From Pantoea eucalypti (GTDB lineage Bacteria > Pseudomonadota > Gammaproteobacteria > Enterobacterales > Enterobacteriaceae): a stretch of 64,000 bases of DNA. How positions within the stretch are numbered: position 1 is the stretch's first letter; each line of letters begins with the position of its first letter. The position numbers were made by a program, and so were the translations under genes. Below are positions 8,105 through 19,717 of the stretch, one piece after another. The stretch covers positions 3,286,001 through 3,350,000 of the forward strand of contig NZ_CP045720.1 of assembly GCF_009646115.1 (NCBI RefSeq), in the 5' to 3' direction. Under the pieces are notes generated by a model. That model made no database searches, had not been told where the DNA came from, and was given only the letters and a program-made list of their open reading frames with translations.

Positions 8105-10255
8105 TTATGCCGGATCGTTTTTCAGCACGCGGACGCGATACTCGCCCTCTTCCGTCAGACTGGCACCGTGAATATCGGTCTCGAAGCCCGGATAATGCCG
8201 GCCGATACTGCACAGCATCAGCAGGAAATCGAGCACGGCACGGCTCTTCTCCGTAATCATCTCTCCTGGCATCACCAGTGGCACGCCTGGTGGATAAGGC
8301 AGAATCATGTTGGCCGACACCCGCCCGACCAGTTCGCTGAGATCCACCGTTTCGATGTTGCCCTTCACCTGTTGCTGAAACGCCTGATGCGGCGTCATCT
8401 TCATTTCGGGCAGGACATCAAATGCCTGCAGCATCAGTCGCGGCAGGTCATGATGACGGATCAGTTGATGAATCCCCTGCGCCAGCGTCTGAATGCGCAT
8501 ATTGCGATAGAAGTCGGGATCTTCAGCGTAGAGATCCGGCAGCATGTTCTTTACCCGCAGATTGAGATCGTAGGCGCGTTTGAACTCAGTCAGACCGCGC
8601 AGCACGCTCATCGCTTTGGTTTTGTCGATGCCAATACTGAAAAGGAACAGCAGGTTGTAGGGGCCGGTTTTCTCCACCACGATGCCGCGCTCATCAAGAA
8701 ACTTCGCCACCAGCGCTGCCGGGATCCCCTCGTCTGCCATCTCTCCCAGCTCGCTCATTCCTGGCGTCAGGATAGTGACTTTGATCGGATCGAGGTACAT
8801 ATGATCGCGATCGGCCTGCGTAAATCCGTGCCAATCCTCGTCGCCGGGCTGGATCGCCCAGCATTGCGCTTCGTCGACCTGTTCCGGCTGCCAGATATCG
8901 AAAAACCAGCTGTCGGACTCTTCACGCAGGCGCTGAACCTCACGACGAAAGTGCAGCGCACGCTCAACCGAGCGATTGATCAGCCGCTTGCCGGGATTAC
9001 CACGCAGCATTGCAGCAGCAGTTTCAATAGAGGAGACGATGGCGTAATTGGGCGACGTGGTGGTGTGCATCATATAGGCTTCGTTAAACGTCTGTTCGTC
9101 GTAGTCGCCTTTAATGTGAATCATGGATGCCTGCGAAAACGCCGCCAGCAGTTTATGGGTCGATTGCGTTTCATACACCACTTTGCCCGGGGTGCGCTCG
9201 CCACTCATACCACTTTTCCCGGCATAAATCGGATGGAAATTGGTGTAAGGCACCCAGGCTGAATCGAAGTGAATCGACGGCACATCCAGCGTCTCTTTAA
9301 TGTACTGGGTGTTATAGAGCAGCCCATCGTAAGTGGAGTTGGTGATTACCGCATGAACCGGCCACGTGGCGCGATCGGTCGTCGCGACTTTCTGCGTAAT
9401 GCTCTCGCGGGTGAATTCATGCTTTGGAATCCCGCCAAGAATCCCCAGTGCATTGCGGGTCGGCTTCAGCCAGATGGGGATCAGATCGCTCATCATCAGC
9501 AGATGCGTCAGTGACTTGTGGCAGTTGCGATCGATCAGCACGGTGCTGCCCGACGGTGCCGCATACATGCCGACAATTTTGTTCGACGTTGAGGTGCCGT
9601 TGGTCACCATGTAACTCTGTTCGGCACCAAAAGTGCGTGCGATATACTCTTCCGCTTCAAGATGTGGACCGGTGTGATCCAGCAGCGAACCCAGCTCGGT
9701 AACGGAAATTGAGATATCTGACTTCAGGGTATTGGCCCCGAAGAAATCATAAAACAGGCAGCCTACCGGGCTCTTCTGAAACGCGGTACCCGCCATATGG
9801 CCCGGCGTGCAGAAGGTGTACTTGCCCTCTTTCACATAGGTGAACAGCGCTTTAGTCAGCGGTGGCGTAATGTGGTCGAGATAGTCATCGGTATACTGCC
9901 GGATATGCAATGCAATATCGTCGGCGGCATTCAGCGCATATTCAAAAAAGTGCAGTGGCATGCGCATCTCATTGATGCTGATGTCCATCTGAGAGTGGGT
10001 GTTGATAAAGGCATACAGTGGCAGGTATTCGTTGAGCTGATTAATCTCACCGCACAGTTCCGGGCTGTTGTGCGCGTCCCAGTCGAAGATGACGCCGCTG
10101 ATACGCGGATTGTGTTCGATCAGTTTCAGCAGATCGTCACTGTTTTTTGGGTAAAGCAGCTGGAAGCCTTGCAGATTTAACGCCGCGTCGAGTTCGCGTA
10201 ACGGTTCATCTTTATAAAACACGCCGTGCGCGCCCATGATCGCCAGAATATTCAA
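8105..10255 (-). CDS. ldcC: Lysine decarboxylase, constitutive type (LdcC)
   Basis: PLP enzyme that converts lysine to cadaverine and CO2. It has an N-terminal wing (response-regulator-like) domain, the PLP core with STHKLLAA (the Schiff-base lysine) and HFDSAWVPY, and a C-terminal domain, with 716 residues in all (E. coli LdcC 713). The start is inferred to be a TTG at 10255: it aligns with the E. coli start (MNIIAIMG versus LNILAIMG) and has GGAG seven bases upstream. The nearest upstream ATG is out of frame. There is no cadB antiporter beside it, which favours the LdcC rather than CadA role. The accA terminator and the 171-base gap isolate it from accA. Confidence 0.93.
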   Translation of the reverse strand: MNILAIMGAHGVFYKDEPLRELDAALNLQGFQLLYPKNSDDLLKLIEHNPRISGVIFDWDAHNSPELCGEINQLNEYLPLYAFINTHSQMDISINEMRMPLHFFEYALNAADDIALHIRQYTDDYLDHITPPLTKALFTYVKEGKYTFCTPGHMAGTAFQKSPVGCLFYDFFGANTLKSDISISVTELGSLLDHTGPHLEAEEYIARTFGAEQSYMVTNGTSTSNKIVGMYAAPSGSTVLIDRNCHKSLTHLLMMSDLIPIWLKPTRNALGILGGIPKHEFTRESITQKVATTDRATWPVHAVITNSTYDGLLYNTQYIKETLDVPSIHFDSAWVPYTNFHPIYAGKSGMSGERTPGKVVYETQSTHKLLAAFSQASMIHIKGDYDEQTFNEAYMMHTTTSPNYAIVSSIETAAAMLRGNPGKRLINRSVERALHFRREVQRLREESDSWFFDIWQPEQVDEAQCWAIQPGDEDWHGFTQADRDHMYLDPIKVTILTPGMSELGEMADEGIPAALVAKFLDERGIVVEKTGPYNLLFLFSIGIDKTKAMSVLRGLTEFKRAYDLNLRVKNMLPDLYAEDPDFYRNMRIQTLAQGIHQLIRHHDLPRLMLQAFDVLPEMKMTPHQAFQQQVKGNIETVDLSELVGRVSANMILPYPPGVPLVMPGEMITEKSRAVLDFLLMLCSIGRHYPGFETDIHGASLTEEGEYRVRVLKNDPA

Positions 10256-10381
10256 TGCCCATCTCCGTGATTGTTGTGCAACCGGACAAGCATAACCGCT
10301 AACCAGGGGAAGGTGTAGCAAGGGGACGATCAGATGAGGCTGAAAGGCATCAGGCAGCGTACCGCGTTAAACCCATGGCAT

Positions 10382-10406
10382 AAAAAAAGCGGACCGAAGT
10401 CCGCTT
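10382..10406 (-). terminator. Terminator of the accA operon
   Basis: On the minus strand, stem AAGCGGAC / GTCCGCTT closes a UUCG tetraloop (10387-10394 with 10399-10406) and is followed by seven T residues. This is a strong intrinsic terminator 20 bases past the accA stop. Confidence 0.92.
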
Positions 10407-10426
10407 CCTGATTGGCTGAGCCTGAA

Positions 10427-11383
10427 TCAGGCGTAGCCGTAGCTCATCAGGCGCTGATAACGACGATCCAGCAGCTCTTCAGTGCTTAATCCATCGAGAT
10501 CGGCCAGATCGGCCAGCAGCTGTTGCTTCAGAGACTGCGCCATATCAACCGGACGGCGATGTGCACCACCCAGCGGCTCAGGGATCACTGAGTCAATCAG
10601 CTTCAGCTCTTTCAGACGGTGAGCGGTAATGCCCATCGCTTCAGCAGCCAGCGGCGCTTTGTCAGCGCTTTTCCACAGAATGGAGGCACAGCCTTCCGGC
10701 GAGATCACTGAATAGGTGCTGTACTGAAGCATATTCACTTTATCGCCCACGCCAATCGCCAGCGCACCGCCAGAACCGCCCTCACCGATAACCGTACAGA
10801 TAACCGGTACTTTCAGGCCAGACATTTCACGCAGGTTGCGGGCGATCGCTTCAGACTGCCCACGCTCTTCCGCGCCCACGCCAGGATACGCACCCGGTGT
10901 GTCGATGAAGGTGATGATTGGCATTTTGAAACGCTCAGCCATCTCCATCAGGCGCAGCGCTTTGCGATAGCCTTCCGGTGCTGGCATGCCGAAGTTACGG
11001 CGAATCTTCTCTTTGGTTTCACGGCCTTTCTGATGCCCGATGATCATCACCGGACGTCCATCAAGACGCGCAATCCCGCCCACAATAGCTTTGTCATCCG
11101 CATAAGCACGGTCGCCCGCCAGCTCATCGAAATCGTCGAAGGCGTTGCGAACATAGTCAAAGGTGTAAGGACGTAACGGATGACGCGCCAGTTGAGCAAT
11201 CTGCCATGCGCCCAAATCAGCGAAGATTTTACGGGTCAGCTCAACACTTTTCTCACGCAGACGCTGAACTTCTTCATCCAGATTAACGTGTTTATCATCC
11301 TGACGACCAATTGAAGTCAGCGAATCGATCTTCGCTTCCAGTTCTGCAATTGGCTGTTCAAAATCCAGGTAATTAAGACTCAT
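10427..11383 (-). CDS. accA: Acetyl-CoA carboxylase carboxyltransferase subunit alpha
   Basis: Alpha subunit of the acetyl-CoA carboxylase carboxyltransferase; with AccD it moves CO2 from carboxybiotin to acetyl-CoA, the first committed step of fatty-acid synthesis. It has 318 residues (E. coli 319). An N-terminal helical region is followed by the crotonase-like carboxyltransferase fold with [27 protein letters not shown] and the oxyanion segment [15 protein letters not shown]. It starts 12 bases after dnaE and ends the operon at a strong terminator. Confidence 0.97.
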   Translation of the reverse strand: MSLNYLDFEQPIAELEAKIDSLTSIGRQDDKHVNLDEEVQRLREKSVELTRKIFADLGAWQIAQLARHPLRPYTFDYVRNAFDDFDELAGDRAYADDKAIVGGIARLDGRPVMIIGHQKGRETKEKIRRNFGMPAPEGYRKALRLMEMAERFKMPIITFIDTPGAYPGVGAEERGQSEAIARNLREMSGLKVPVICTVIGEGGSGGALAIGVGDKVNMLQYSTYSVISPEGCASILWKSADKAPLAAEAMGITAHRLKELKLIDSVIPEPLGGAHRRPVDMAQSLKQQLLADLADLDGLSTEELLDRRYQRLMSYGYA

Positions 11384-11395
11384 AATGTTCCTGTT

Positions 11396-14300
11396 CTAGT
11401 CAAACTCCAGTTCCACCTGCTCCGATCCAATCAACGAGCGCAGATCGTTAAGTAAACGATCGCTGGGCGAAATTCGCCACGCTGCACCAAAGCGCAGCTT
11501 CGCTCGCGCGTCGGCTCTCTGATAGTAGAGATTCACCGGAATAGTCCCTGAACGATGAGGTTCCAGGGACTGACGGAGCCGGTTTAATAGCTGGTCATCA
11601 ATTTGCCTGTCCGTCAGCGAGATAGCAAGTCCGCGCGCGTATTTTTCGCGAGCTTCGTCGATGTCCATGACTTCACGCGCGGTCATTTTAAGCCCGCCAC
11701 TGAAGTCATCAAAGCTGACCTGTCCGCTGACGATCAGGATTCGGTCTTTCTCCAGCAACTGCTGGTATTTATCTAACGCATCGGTAAATAACATCACCTC
11801 AAGACGACCGGAGCGATCGTCCAGAGTACAGATACCAATTCGGTTGCCGCGCTTGGTGACCATTACCCGCGCGGCGATCACCAGACCAGCCGCCACAGTA
11901 ATTTTACCCCGATCGGTAGGATGCATATCTTTCAGACGCACCCCGCCAACATAACGCTCAATTTCTTTCAGATACTGATTAATAGGGTGGCCGGTAAGAT
12001 ATAGCCCCAGCGTTTCCCGCTCACCATCCAGCTGCACCTGCTCAGGCCACGGCGTGACGCTGGCGTACGATTTCTCAACCTGCTCCGGCTCCTCCGCCAG
12101 CACGCCAAACATATCTGCCTGGCCAATCGCCTCCGCTTTCGCGTGTTGATCGGCGGCTTTTAACGCGTCACTGAGTGAACTCATCAGGGCGGCGCGGTGC
12201 GGTCCAAGGCGATCGAAAGCCCCGGACATAATCAGTTTTTCCATCACCCGACGGTTGATCTTTTTAGTGTCAGTACGGGCACAGAGATCAAACAGTTCGC
12301 GGAAATAGCCACCTTCATTACGGGCGTCGATAATCGCTTCAATCGGGCCTTCACCCACGCCTTTGATCGCGCCGATACCGTAAACGATCTCGCCCGCGTC
12401 ATTAACATGGAAGGGATAGAGACCCGAGTTAATATCGGGCGGCAGGACTTTCAGCCCCATCCGCCAGCACTCATCAACCAGGCCCACCACTTTCTCGGTG
12501 TTATCCATATCGGCGGTCATCACCGCCGCCATGAACTCGGCCGGATAGTGCGCTTTCAGCCACAGGGTCTGATAGGAGACCAGTGCGTAAGCCGCAGAGT
12601 GTGACTTGTTAAAGCCATAACCTGCAAATTTTTCTACCAGATCGAAGATCTTCATCGACAGTTCGCCGTCGATGCCCATGCTTTCGGCACCATCGCGGAA
12701 TATGGAGCGCTGTTTGGCCATCTCCTCGGGTTTCTTTTTACCCATGGCGCGTCGCAGCATATCTGCGCCGCCCAGGGTGTAACCGGAGAGAACCTGGGCG
12801 ATCTGCATCACCTGTTCCTGATAGAGGATAATGCCGTAAGTCGGTTCCAGCACCGGTTTCAGGCTTTCGTGCTGCCACTGAATGTCGGGATAAGAGATCG
12901 CTTCACGGCCATGCTTACGGTCGATAAAGTTATCTACCATGCCGGACTGCAGTGGGCCAGGACGGAACAGCGCCACCAGTGCGATCATATCTTCGAAGCA
13001 GTCGGGCTTCAGACGCTTAATCAGATCTTTCATGCCGCGCGATTCAAGCTGGAATACCGCTGTGGTTTCCGAGCGCTGCAGCATATCGAAGCTTTTCTTA
13101 TCATCCAGCGGGATTGAGGCGATATCGATCGGCTCCAGCCCCTGCTTCTCCCGGCGCGGGTTGATCATCTTCAGCGCCCAGTCGATGATGGTCAGCGTAC
13201 GCAGACCCAGGAAGTCGAACTTCACCAGGCCGGCATATTCCACATCATTTTTATCGAACTGAGTGACCGGGAACTGCCCGTGTTCATCGCAGTAAAGCGG
13301 CGCGAAATCCGTGATTTTCGTTGGCGCAATGACCACGCCACCCGCATGTTTACCGGCGTTTCGCGTGACCCCTTCCAGCTTACGCGCCATATCGATCAGC
13401 GCCTTCACCTCTTCATCTGCGTCATACATCGCAGGAAGCTGCGGTTCAGCAATAAAGGCTTTTTCCAGCGTCATGCCGGGATCGGGCGGGATCAGTTTTG
13501 AAATGCGATCAACAAAGCCGTAAGGATGACCCAGCACGCGGCCCACATCGCGGATAACCGCTTTCGCCGCCATGGTACCGAAGGTGATAATCTGGGAAAC
13601 CGCTTCACGTCCGTACATATCAGCGACGTGTTCGATGACCTGATCGCGCTTCTCCATGCAGAAATCGACGTCGAAGTCGGGCATCGAGACGCGTTCCGGG
13701 TTCAGGAAACGTTCGAACAGCAGGTCAAATTCCAGCGGATCGATATCGGTGATTTTCAGCGCATAGGCCACCAGCGAACCGGCACCGGAGCCACGGCCTG
13801 GGCCCACCGGCACGCCGTTATCCTTGGACCACTGGATGAACTCCATCACGATCAGGAAGTAGCCGGGGAATCCCATCTGGTTAATAACGGTGAGCTCAAT
13901 CTCCAGACGCTCATCATATTCCGGACGTTTTTCTGCGCGCTCAGCTTCGTCCGGGAACAGGAACGCCAGGCGCTCTTCCAGCCCCTCGCGGGATTTCACC
14001 ACCAGATAATCTTCGGTAGTCATATCACCGGTCGGGAACTGTGGCAGGAAATATTCGCCCAGTCGCACCGTCACGTTACAACGCTTAGCAATCTCTACGC
14101 TGTTCTCCAGCGCTTCCGGGATGTCCGAGAACAGCTCGCACATCTCCTCTTCGCTGCGCATATATTGCTGAGGACTGTAGTTGCGCGGACGCTTGGGATC
14201 ATCCAGCGTATAGCCGTCATGAATGGCAACGCGAATTTCGTGCGCATCGAAATCTTCTGCATTGATAAAGCAGACTTCATTGGTGGCAACGACCGGTATT

Positions 14301-14878
14301 CCCTCTGCAATCGCAAGTTCAACGGCTGCATGCAGATAGCTCTCTTCGTCCTGTCGGCCAGTACGGATCAGCTCCAGGTAGTAGCGATCGGGAAAATGTT
14401 GCTGGTAAAACGACAGGCACTGCGACACCAGCGCATTGTTACCGCGCAGCAGGCTACGACCTACATCGCCGCGTCGCCCACCCGACAACAGTATTAATCC
14501 TTCCTGCAATTCGATCAGCCAGTCGCGATCGATAATGGGTCCGTCCACGCCATAACCGCGCTGATAGGCGCGGGAGATCAGCAGCGTCAGGTTCTGGTAT
14601 CCGGTATTACTGGACGCCAGCACGGTAAGCTGTGTCAGCTCATCCCCCATCAGCTCACTGGCCACGTTGAAATCGGCACCAATGACCGGCTTTATCCCTG
14701 CGCTGTGCGCGCCACCGTAGAATTTCACCAGGCCACAGAGGTTAGTGAAGTCGGTAATCGCTATCGCCGGCATGCCAAGGGCAGCCGCTTTCTTGATTAG
14801 CGGCCCGGTTTTTGCCAGGCCATCAACCATCGAATAGTCACTGTGGACACGCAGATGTATAAAACGGGGTTCAGCCAT
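11396..14878 (-). CDS. dnaE: DNA polymerase III subunit alpha
   Basis: Catalytic subunit of the replicative polymerase, 1160 residues, exactly the E. coli length. In order it shows the PHP domain at the N-terminus ([16 protein letters not shown]), the palm with catalytic acidic residues in [10 protein letters not shown] (about 398-407), [16 protein letters not shown], fingers with helix-hairpin-helix elements ([18 protein letters not shown]), the OB domain (about 990-1070; [20 protein letters not shown]) and the tau-binding C-terminus. It lies between rnhB and accA as in E. coli. No frameshift or missing motif is seen. Confidence 0.98.
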   Translation of the reverse strand: MAEPRFIHLRVHSDYSMVDGLAKTGPLIKKAAALGMPAIAITDFTNLCGLVKFYGGAHSAGIKPVIGADFNVASELMGDELTQLTVLASSNTGYQNLTLLISRAYQRGYGVDGPIIDRDWLIELQEGLILLSGGRRGDVGRSLLRGNNALVSQCLSFYQQHFPDRYYLELIRTGRQDEESYLHAAVELAIAEGIPVVATNEVCFINAEDFDAHEIRVAIHDGYTLDDPKRPRNYSPQQYMRSEEEMCELFSDIPEALENSVEIAKRCNVTVRLGEYFLPQFPTGDMTTEDYLVVKSREGLEERLAFLFPDEAERAEKRPEYDERLEIELTVINQMGFPGYFLIVMEFIQWSKDNGVPVGPGRGSGAGSLVAYALKITDIDPLEFDLLFERFLNPERVSMPDFDVDFCMEKRDQVIEHVADMYGREAVSQIITFGTMAAKAVIRDVGRVLGHPYGFVDRISKLIPPDPGMTLEKAFIAEPQLPAMYDADEEVKALIDMARKLEGVTRNAGKHAGGVVIAPTKITDFAPLYCDEHGQFPVTQFDKNDVEYAGLVKFDFLGLRTLTIIDWALKMINPRREKQGLEPIDIASIPLDDKKSFDMLQRSETTAVFQLESRGMKDLIKRLKPDCFEDMIALVALFRPGPLQSGMVDNFIDRKHGREAISYPDIQWQHESLKPVLEPTYGIILYQEQVMQIAQVLSGYTLGGADMLRRAMGKKKPEEMAKQRSIFRDGAESMGIDGELSMKIFDLVEKFAGYGFNKSHSAAYALVSYQTLWLKAHYPAEFMAAVMTADMDNTEKVVGLVDECWRMGLKVLPPDINSGLYPFHVNDAGEIVYGIGAIKGVGEGPIEAIIDARNEGGYFRELFDLCARTDTKKINRRVMEKLIMSGAFDRLGPHRAALMSSLSDALKAADQHAKAEAIGQADMFGVLAEEPEQVEKSYASVTPWPEQVQLDGERETLGLYLTGHPINQYLKEIERYVGGVRLKDMHPTDRGKITVAAGLVIAARVMVTKRGNRIGICTLDDRSGRLEVMLFTDALDKYQQLLEKDRILIVSGQVSFDDFSGGLKMTAREVMDIDEAREKYARGLAISLTDRQIDDQLLNRLRQSLEPHRSGTIPVNLYYQRADARAKLRFGAAWRISPSDRLLNDLRSLIGSEQVELEFD

Positions 14879-14909
14879 ATCAGTTTCCGGTTAAAACAGC
14901 GTCAGGCTA

Positions 14910-15536
14910 TTAAAGCGTAAGGGTCTGGCGGGCAGCCAGTACTTCAGCATCGAGCAGCGCATTACGTACGGGCGCAAAACTACGACGGTGGTGCGGCGTG
15001 GCGCCATATTGTGTCAGCTTTTCCATATGCAGCGCCGTTGGATAGCCTTTGTGTTGTGCAAAACCATACTGCGGGAACAGCAGATCCAGTTCGGCCATCT
15101 CACGATCCCGCGAGACTTTGGCGATGATCGATGCTGCACTGATTTCGGCAACCAGGCTATCCCCTTTGACGACGGCCTGTGAAGGCATAGGCAATGCCGG
15201 GCAACGGTTACCATCAATCAGCACATAGTCGGGCTGGATACTCAGGCCAGCTACCGCACGCTGCATCGCCAGCATGGTAGCGTGCAGAATGTTGAGCTGA
15301 TCGATCTCTTCAGGTTCTGCGCGTCCCAGACTCCATGCCAGCGCCTTCTCTTTGATTTCGTCGTACAACGCCAGGCGGCGTTTTTCCGACAGTTTCTTCG
15401 AGTCCGCCAGGCCGGTAATCGGATTTGCCGGATCGAGGATCACCGCAGCAGTGACCACCGCGCCAACCAGCGGACCGCGCCCCACTTCGTCCACACCGGC
15501 AATCAGTCTGGCGACAGGATAGATAAAATCAGGCAT
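14910..15536 (-). CDS. rnhB: Ribonuclease HII
   Basis: Cuts RNA in RNA:DNA hybrids and incises at single ribonucleotides in DNA. It has 208 residues (E. coli 198). The catalytic carboxylates are visible in [22 protein letters not shown] and [13 protein letters not shown]. Its first eight bases overlap the 3' end of lpxB, so translation is coupled. The 31-base gap to dnaE suggests one transcript. Confidence 0.97.
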   Translation of the reverse strand: MPDFIYPVARLIAGVDEVGRGPLVGAVVTAAVILDPANPITGLADSKKLSEKRRLALYDEIKEKALAWSLGRAEPEEIDQLNILHATMLAMQRAVAGLSIQPDYVLIDGNRCPALPMPSQAVVKGDSLVAEISAASIIAKVSRDREMAELDLLFPQYGFAQHKGYPTALHMEKLTQYGATPHHRRSFAPVRNALLDAEVLAARQTLTL

Positions 15537-16677
15537 TCACCAGCTCCAGTACTGCATCCGCTGCCTGCTCATCGGCGTTCCAGCGGATCTGTTGATGTAA
15601 TTCATGAAACGTCTGCAGCAAAGTTTCGCGCTCAGGCCCGGCATGCAACAGCGGATCTAACGCTGCAGCCAGGGCGTCGGGCTGACACGCATCCTGCAGT
15701 AACTCTTTGACCAGCTCACGCCCTGCCAGCAGGTTTGGCAGCGAGACGTAAGGGGTTTTCACCAGCCGTTTCGCCAGCCAGTAAGTGGCCGGTTTCATGC
15801 GATAACCGACGACCATCGGGCATTTTGCCAGCATGCACTCCAGTGCGGCAGTCCCGGATGCCAGAAGTGCGGCATCGCTTGCAATCATCGCCTCACGACC
15901 CTGTCCATCCAGCAGATGCATCGGCAGTTCAGGCGCAACGTCAGCTTTAATCTTCTCAAACTGTTCACGGCGACGGGCGTTAACCAGCGGCACCACGATT
16001 TCCAGCGCCGGATAGTGACGACGCAATAATTGGGCTGTTTTCAGGAAGTCAGCACTGAGCATTTCCACTTCCGCACCACGACTGCCCGGCAGCAGTGCCA
16101 GACAGAGCGCATCGTCCGCAATGCCGAGATGACGGCGCGCAGCCTGCTTATCAGGTTGCAGCGGCATGGCATCCGCCATGGTGTGACCGATAAAGCGGCA
16201 GGGAACGTTATAACGATCGTAGAAGGCTTTTTCAAACGGCAGGAAGGCCAGCACCAGATCGGTATTTCGGCCAATCTTAAACACGCGCTTTTGCCGCCAT
16301 GCCCACACCGAAGGACTGACATAGTGGATCGTACGGATGCCCGTACGTTTGAGATTGCCTTCCAGCGTGATATTAAAATCGGGCGCATCAATACCGACAA
16401 AAACGTCGGGTCTGAGCTCGCTAAAACGTCGGGTGAGATCGCGGCGGATTGTCAGCAGGCGTCGCAGGCGACCCAGCACCTCGACAATGCCCATTACCGC
16501 TAACTCTTCCATCTCATACCAGGCTTCACACCCTTCAGCCTGCATCAGTGGGCCCGCCACACCGACAAAGCGTGCATCAGGATGGCGCACTTTCAGGGCA
16601 CGAATCAGACCTGCACCAAGAATATCGCCGGAGGTTTCTCCGGCGACCAGGGCAATCGTTAAAGGACGCGCTGACAT
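15529..16677 (-). CDS. lpxB: Lipid-A-disaccharide synthase
   Basis: GT19 glycosyltransferase that joins UDP-2,3-diacylglucosamine and lipid X into the beta-1,6 disaccharide of lipid A at the inner-membrane face. It has 382 residues as in E. coli. Family blocks are [15 protein letters not shown] at the N-terminus, [32 protein letters not shown] and [21 protein letters not shown] in the nucleotide-binding half. It is three bases from lpxA and overlaps rnhB. Confidence 0.97.
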   Translation of the reverse strand: MSARPLTIALVAGETSGDILGAGLIRALKVRHPDARFVGVAGPLMQAEGCEAWYEMEELAVMGIVEVLGRLRRLLTIRRDLTRRFSELRPDVFVGIDAPDFNITLEGNLKRTGIRTIHYVSPSVWAWRQKRVFKIGRNTDLVLAFLPFEKAFYDRYNVPCRFIGHTMADAMPLQPDKQAARRHLGIADDALCLALLPGSRGAEVEMLSADFLKTAQLLRRHYPALEIVVPLVNARRREQFEKIKADVAPELPMHLLDGQGREAMIASDAALLASGTAALECMLAKCPMVVGYRMKPATYWLAKRLVKTPYVSLPNLLAGRELVKELLQDACQPDALAAALDPLLHAGPERETLLQTFHELHQQIRWNADEQAADAVLELVNA

Positions 16678-16680
16678 GGA

Positions 16681-17469
16681 TTAACGAATTAATCCACGGG
16701 TTGAACGGGTAAAGAAGTCGTAGAAAGGCTGCACTTCGCTGTGCTGTTGCGCAATGGCTTCGATCTCCGGCTTCACTTCTTCCAGCGTTCTGCCACTGCG
16801 ATAGAGCAGCTTGTAAGCGTTGCGAATCGCATGCAACGACTCTTTGCTGAAGCCACGACGCTTAAGACCCTCAATATTGATACCGAACGGCGTCGCATGG
16901 TTACCCTGCGCAATAACGTAAGGCGGAACATCCTGCGCCACGCCGGAACAGCCACCAACCATCACGTGCGCACCGATGATGCACCACTGATGTACCGCTG
17001 TCATGCCGCCAATAATGGCGAAATCATCGACCGTCACGTGACCACCCAGGGTGGCATTGTTCGCGAAGATACAGCGGTTACCAATCACGCAGTCATGCGC
17101 AATGTGGACATTGACCATCAGCAGATTATCGCTGCCCACTGTGGTGACATGGCCACCCTGCGTGGTGCCGCGATGAATCGTCACGCTTTCACGAATACGG
17201 TTGCGATCACCGATCTCAACCCGTGTTGGCTCACCGGCATATTTCAGATCCTGATTCACTTCGCCAATTGAGGCAAACTGGTAGATCTGATTATCTTTAC
17301 CGATACGCGTGTGGCCATTCACCACAACGTGTGACTTCAGTACTGTTCCTTCACCAATCTCAACATTCGCGCCGATAAAGCAAAACGGGCCAATGTGAAC
17401 ACGGGCGCCAATGATAGCGCCCTCTTCGATGACAGAACTGGGATGGATAGTGGCGGTTGGATCAATCAC
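16681..17469 (-). CDS. lpxA: UDP-N-acetylglucosamine acyltransferase LpxA
   Basis: First enzyme of lipid A synthesis: transfers a 3-hydroxyacyl chain from ACP to the 3-OH of UDP-GlcNAc. It has 262 residues, the family length. The left-handed parallel beta helix is visible as repeated hexapeptides ([LIV]GxxxX). The catalytic base is in the region [15 protein letters not shown] and the active-site His pair is in [20 protein letters not shown]. The C-terminal helical domain begins after [10 protein letters not shown]. It is separated by three bases from both fabZ and lpxB. Confidence 0.97.
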   Translation of the reverse strand: MIDPTATIHPSSVIEEGAIIGARVHIGPFCFIGANVEIGEGTVLKSHVVVNGHTRIGKDNQIYQFASIGEVNQDLKYAGEPTRVEIGDRNRIRESVTIHRGTTQGGHVTTVGSDNLLMVNVHIAHDCVIGNRCIFANNATLGGHVTVDDFAIIGGMTAVHQWCIIGAHVMVGGCSGVAQDVPPYVIAQGNHATPFGINIEGLKRRGFSKESLHAIRNAYKLLYRSGRTLEEVKPEIEAIAQQHSEVQPFYDFFTRSTRGLIR

Positions 17470-17472
17470 GAA

Positions 17473-17928
17473 TTATGCCTCCCGGCTGCGGGCACACATC
17501 ATGGTCGCTTCACAAACGATTTTACCGTCAACAGTCGCCACGCCTTTAAAGCGGGTCAGACCACGGCGGGTTTTCTCGAAAGTGACTTCCATGATCATTT
17601 GGTCACCTGGTACCACAGGACGCTTAAAGCGGGCACTGTCGATACCGGCAAAGTAATAGAGTTCGCCTGGCTCCAGTTTACCTACGCTTTTAAACGCCAG
17701 AATACCGGTGGCCTGCGCCATCGCTTCCAGGATCAGAACGCCAGGAAAAATCGGTTTACCAGGGAAGTGCCCCTGGAAAAACGGTTCATTAACAGAAACG
17801 TTCTTCACTGCACGCAGGTATTTGTGCTCTTCAAATTCCAGCACACGGTCTACCAGCAGAAACGGATAGCGATGCGGCAGCAGCTCTAAAATCTCTTCAA
17901 TTTTCAGAGTATGAGTTTCAGTAGTCAA
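17473..17928 (-). CDS. fabZ: 3-hydroxyacyl-ACP dehydratase FabZ
   Basis: Dehydrates 3-hydroxyacyl-ACP to trans-2-enoyl-ACP in fatty-acid elongation, competing with LpxA and LpxD for hydroxymyristoyl-ACP. It has 151 residues with a hot-dog fold. The catalytic His and Glu lie in the signature [20 protein letters not shown]. It is preceded by a 152-base gap from lpxD that contains a long hairpin, and is followed by lpxA after three bases. Confidence 0.97.
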   Translation of the reverse strand: MTTETHTLKIEEILELLPHRYPFLLVDRVLEFEEHKYLRAVKNVSVNEPFFQGHFPGKPIFPGVLILEAMAQATGILAFKSVGKLEPGELYYFAGIDSARFKRPVVPGDQMIMEVTFEKTRRGLTRFKGVATVDGKIVCEATMMCARSREA

Positions 17929-17970
17929 AATACTCTTCCTGTCCTAAAAATCTGATGACATCAATAACAC

Positions 17971-18004
17971 GGCCTGCACAGATCAAAATGATCTTCCGCA
18001 GGCC
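17971..18004 (-). other. Hairpin in the lpxD-fabZ gap
   Basis: A 34-base imperfect inverted repeat: outer stem GGCCTGC / GCAGGCC (17971-17977 with 17998-18004) and inner stem AGATCA / TGATCT (17980-17985 with 17989-17994). No T run follows on the minus strand, so it is not a standard terminator. It may be an RNA processing or stability element within the operon message. Confidence 0.5.
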
Positions 18005-18080
18005 GCAAATAGGTACTGTGGCGCCGGGCTTCCCTGCTTAACATTTTTATTATGAAAGCCGGTCAGTTTTGGGATGGCGG

Positions 18081-19106
18081 TTAGTCGTCTTTGCCGACCT
18101 TGCGCTCGATGGCTTTTAAGCGTTTGCTCATATCATCGATGTTCATCACCAGCGCTGCAGTTTTACGCCAGGTTTTGTTGGGTTGCAGCGGAATGCCTGA
18201 CGAATAAACGCCTGGCTCTGTGATAGGACGCATGACCATACCCATACCGGTCACCGTTACTTTGTCACAGATTTCCATATGGCCGTTAATGACGCTGGCA
18301 CCGCCAATCATACAGTAACGTCCAATCTTCAGACTACCCGCCATGATCACACCGCCTGCAACCGCAGTATTGTCGCCAATAACTACGTTGTGAGCGATCT
18401 GGCACTGGTTGTCTATGATAACACCATTGCCGATCAGAGTGTTATCAAGCGCACCGCGATCGATGGTGGTGCAGGCCCCTATTTCGACGCGATCGCCGAT
18501 AATTACCGCGCCTAACTGCGGGATTTTCACCCAGTTACCGCGATCGTTGGCATAGCCGAAACCATCAGAACCGATGACGGTACCTGACTGAATCAGACAA
18601 TCCTGGCCAATTTCGATCTCGTGATAAACAGAGACGTTGGCCCAGAGACGGGTGCCACTGCCAATACGGGTTTTTTTGCCAACAAAACATCCCGCACCAA
18701 TAACTACGTTGTCACCCAGCTCAACATCCGCTTCGATCACTGCATTGGCGCCAATGGCGACATTGTTGCCGAGTCGGGCTGAGGGGTCAATTACCGCGCT
18801 GGGGGCGATATTTTGCGCCGGCTGTGGCGTGGTATCGAGTATTTGTGCCATACGCGCATAAGTCAGGTAGGGATTTTTCACTACCAGCGCTGCGGTATTA
18901 CACCACTCCAGATCCGCTTCCGTCAGCACCACGGCTGAGGCCTTAATCAGGGCGAGTTGCTCGCGGTAACGGCTGTTTGCAAGAAAAGTGATTTGGCCAG
19001 TTGTGGCGGATTGCATAGAAGCAATGCCGGAGATGACGATATCGCCATCTCCGTGCAATTCTGCATCCAACTGCTGGGCTAAATCAGCCAGTCGAATAGA
19101 TGACAT
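18081..19106 (-). CDS. lpxD: UDP-3-O-(3-hydroxymyristoyl)glucosamine N-acyltransferase LpxD
   Basis: Third acyl-transfer step of lipid A synthesis, adding 3-hydroxymyristate to the 2-amino group. It has 341 residues as in E. coli. The N-terminal uridine-binding domain (about 1-100) precedes a hexapeptide beta helix. The catalytic His is in [22 protein letters not shown]-terminal helix ([17 protein letters not shown]) binds ACP. It lies three bases after skp and is part of the bamA-skp-lpxD-fabZ-lpxA-lpxB series. Confidence 0.97.
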   Translation of the reverse strand: MSSIRLADLAQQLDAELHGDGDIVISGIASMQSATTGQITFLANSRYREQLALIKASAVVLTEADLEWCNTAALVVKNPYLTYARMAQILDTTPQPAQNIAPSAVIDPSARLGNNVAIGANAVIEADVELGDNVVIGAGCFVGKKTRIGSGTRLWANVSVYHEIEIGQDCLIQSGTVIGSDGFGYANDRGNWVKIPQLGAVIIGDRVEIGACTTIDRGALDNTLIGNGVIIDNQCQIAHNVVIGDNTAVAGGVIMAGSLKIGRYCMIGGASVINGHMEICDKVTVTGMGMVMRPITEPGVYSSGIPLQPNKTWRKTAALVMNIDDMSKRLKAIERKVGKDD

Positions 19107-19109
19107 GAA

Positions 19110-19607
19110 TTATTTAACCTGTTTCAGCACGTCAGCTGTGATGTCTTTTGCGTTTGATGCATAAGCCACCGCGTTGGCGTCGATCACGACGTCGTAACCA
19201 TCGCTGTCAGCGACTTTCTTAACGGCATCCTGAATACGGCTCAGCAGCTTGTTACGCTCTTCCATCTGACGACGACGGTTATCCTGCTCAAAAGCCTGTG
19301 CTTTTGAAGAGAACGCTTCACGCTGAGACATGACATCTTTTTCCATGCGGCTGCGTTCGCTTGCCTTCATGGTAGAACCGTCACGCTGCAGACGCTGCAT
19401 TTTAGTTTGCAGATCGCGCTCCTGGCTCTGCAACTCAGTTGCACGGCCTTTGAACTCGTTTTCCAGCTGTTTAGCAACAGTCGCACGTTGCGGTAACTGT
19501 TGGAAAATGCTGGACACGTTTACCACTGCAATTTTGTCAGCAGCCTGAACACCAGCGGAAACCGCTAAAGCAAGACCCAGACCTGCGGCACACAACAACT
19601 TTTTCAC
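19110..19607 (-). CDS. skp: Periplasmic chaperone Skp
   Basis: Holds unfolded outer-membrane proteins in the periplasm and delivers them toward BamA; trimeric, jellyfish-shaped. The start is a GTG at 19607 with a near-ideal Shine-Dalgarno TAAGGAG six bases before, giving a signal peptide ([21 protein letters not shown]) and 165 residues (E. coli 161). The mature protein begins [15 protein letters not shown]; the middle is a long, highly charged coiled coil (tentacles). The C-terminus [19 protein letters not shown] is conserved. It lies directly downstream of bamA with a 110-base gap. Confidence 0.95.
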   Translation of the reverse strand: MKKLLCAAGLGLALAVSAGVQAADKIAVVNVSSIFQQLPQRATVAKQLENEFKGRATELQSQERDLQTKMQRLQRDGSTMKASERSRMEKDVMSQREAFSSKAQAFEQDNRRRQMEERNKLLSRIQDAVKKVADSDGYDVVIDANAVAYASNAKDITADVLKQVK

Positions 19608-19717
19608 TATAAACTCCTTACCATCAACGTTTGTGTCAGCGACACAGTGTTTGCGCCGGAACAGCAACAGGTGCTGCCCGGCAGCAATACTTCAGCTATG
19701 CATCCTTGCTCAGAACA

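Noticed and set aside
8168..9262. 364-codon open frame antisense to ldcC
   Set aside because: Shadow of the real gene: His/Gln-rich composition and no start signal, with ldcC clearly conserved on the other strand.
13526..14497. 323-codon open frame antisense to dnaE
   Set aside because: Overlaps the intact, highly conserved dnaE PHP and core region; composition is that of a reverse-strand shadow.
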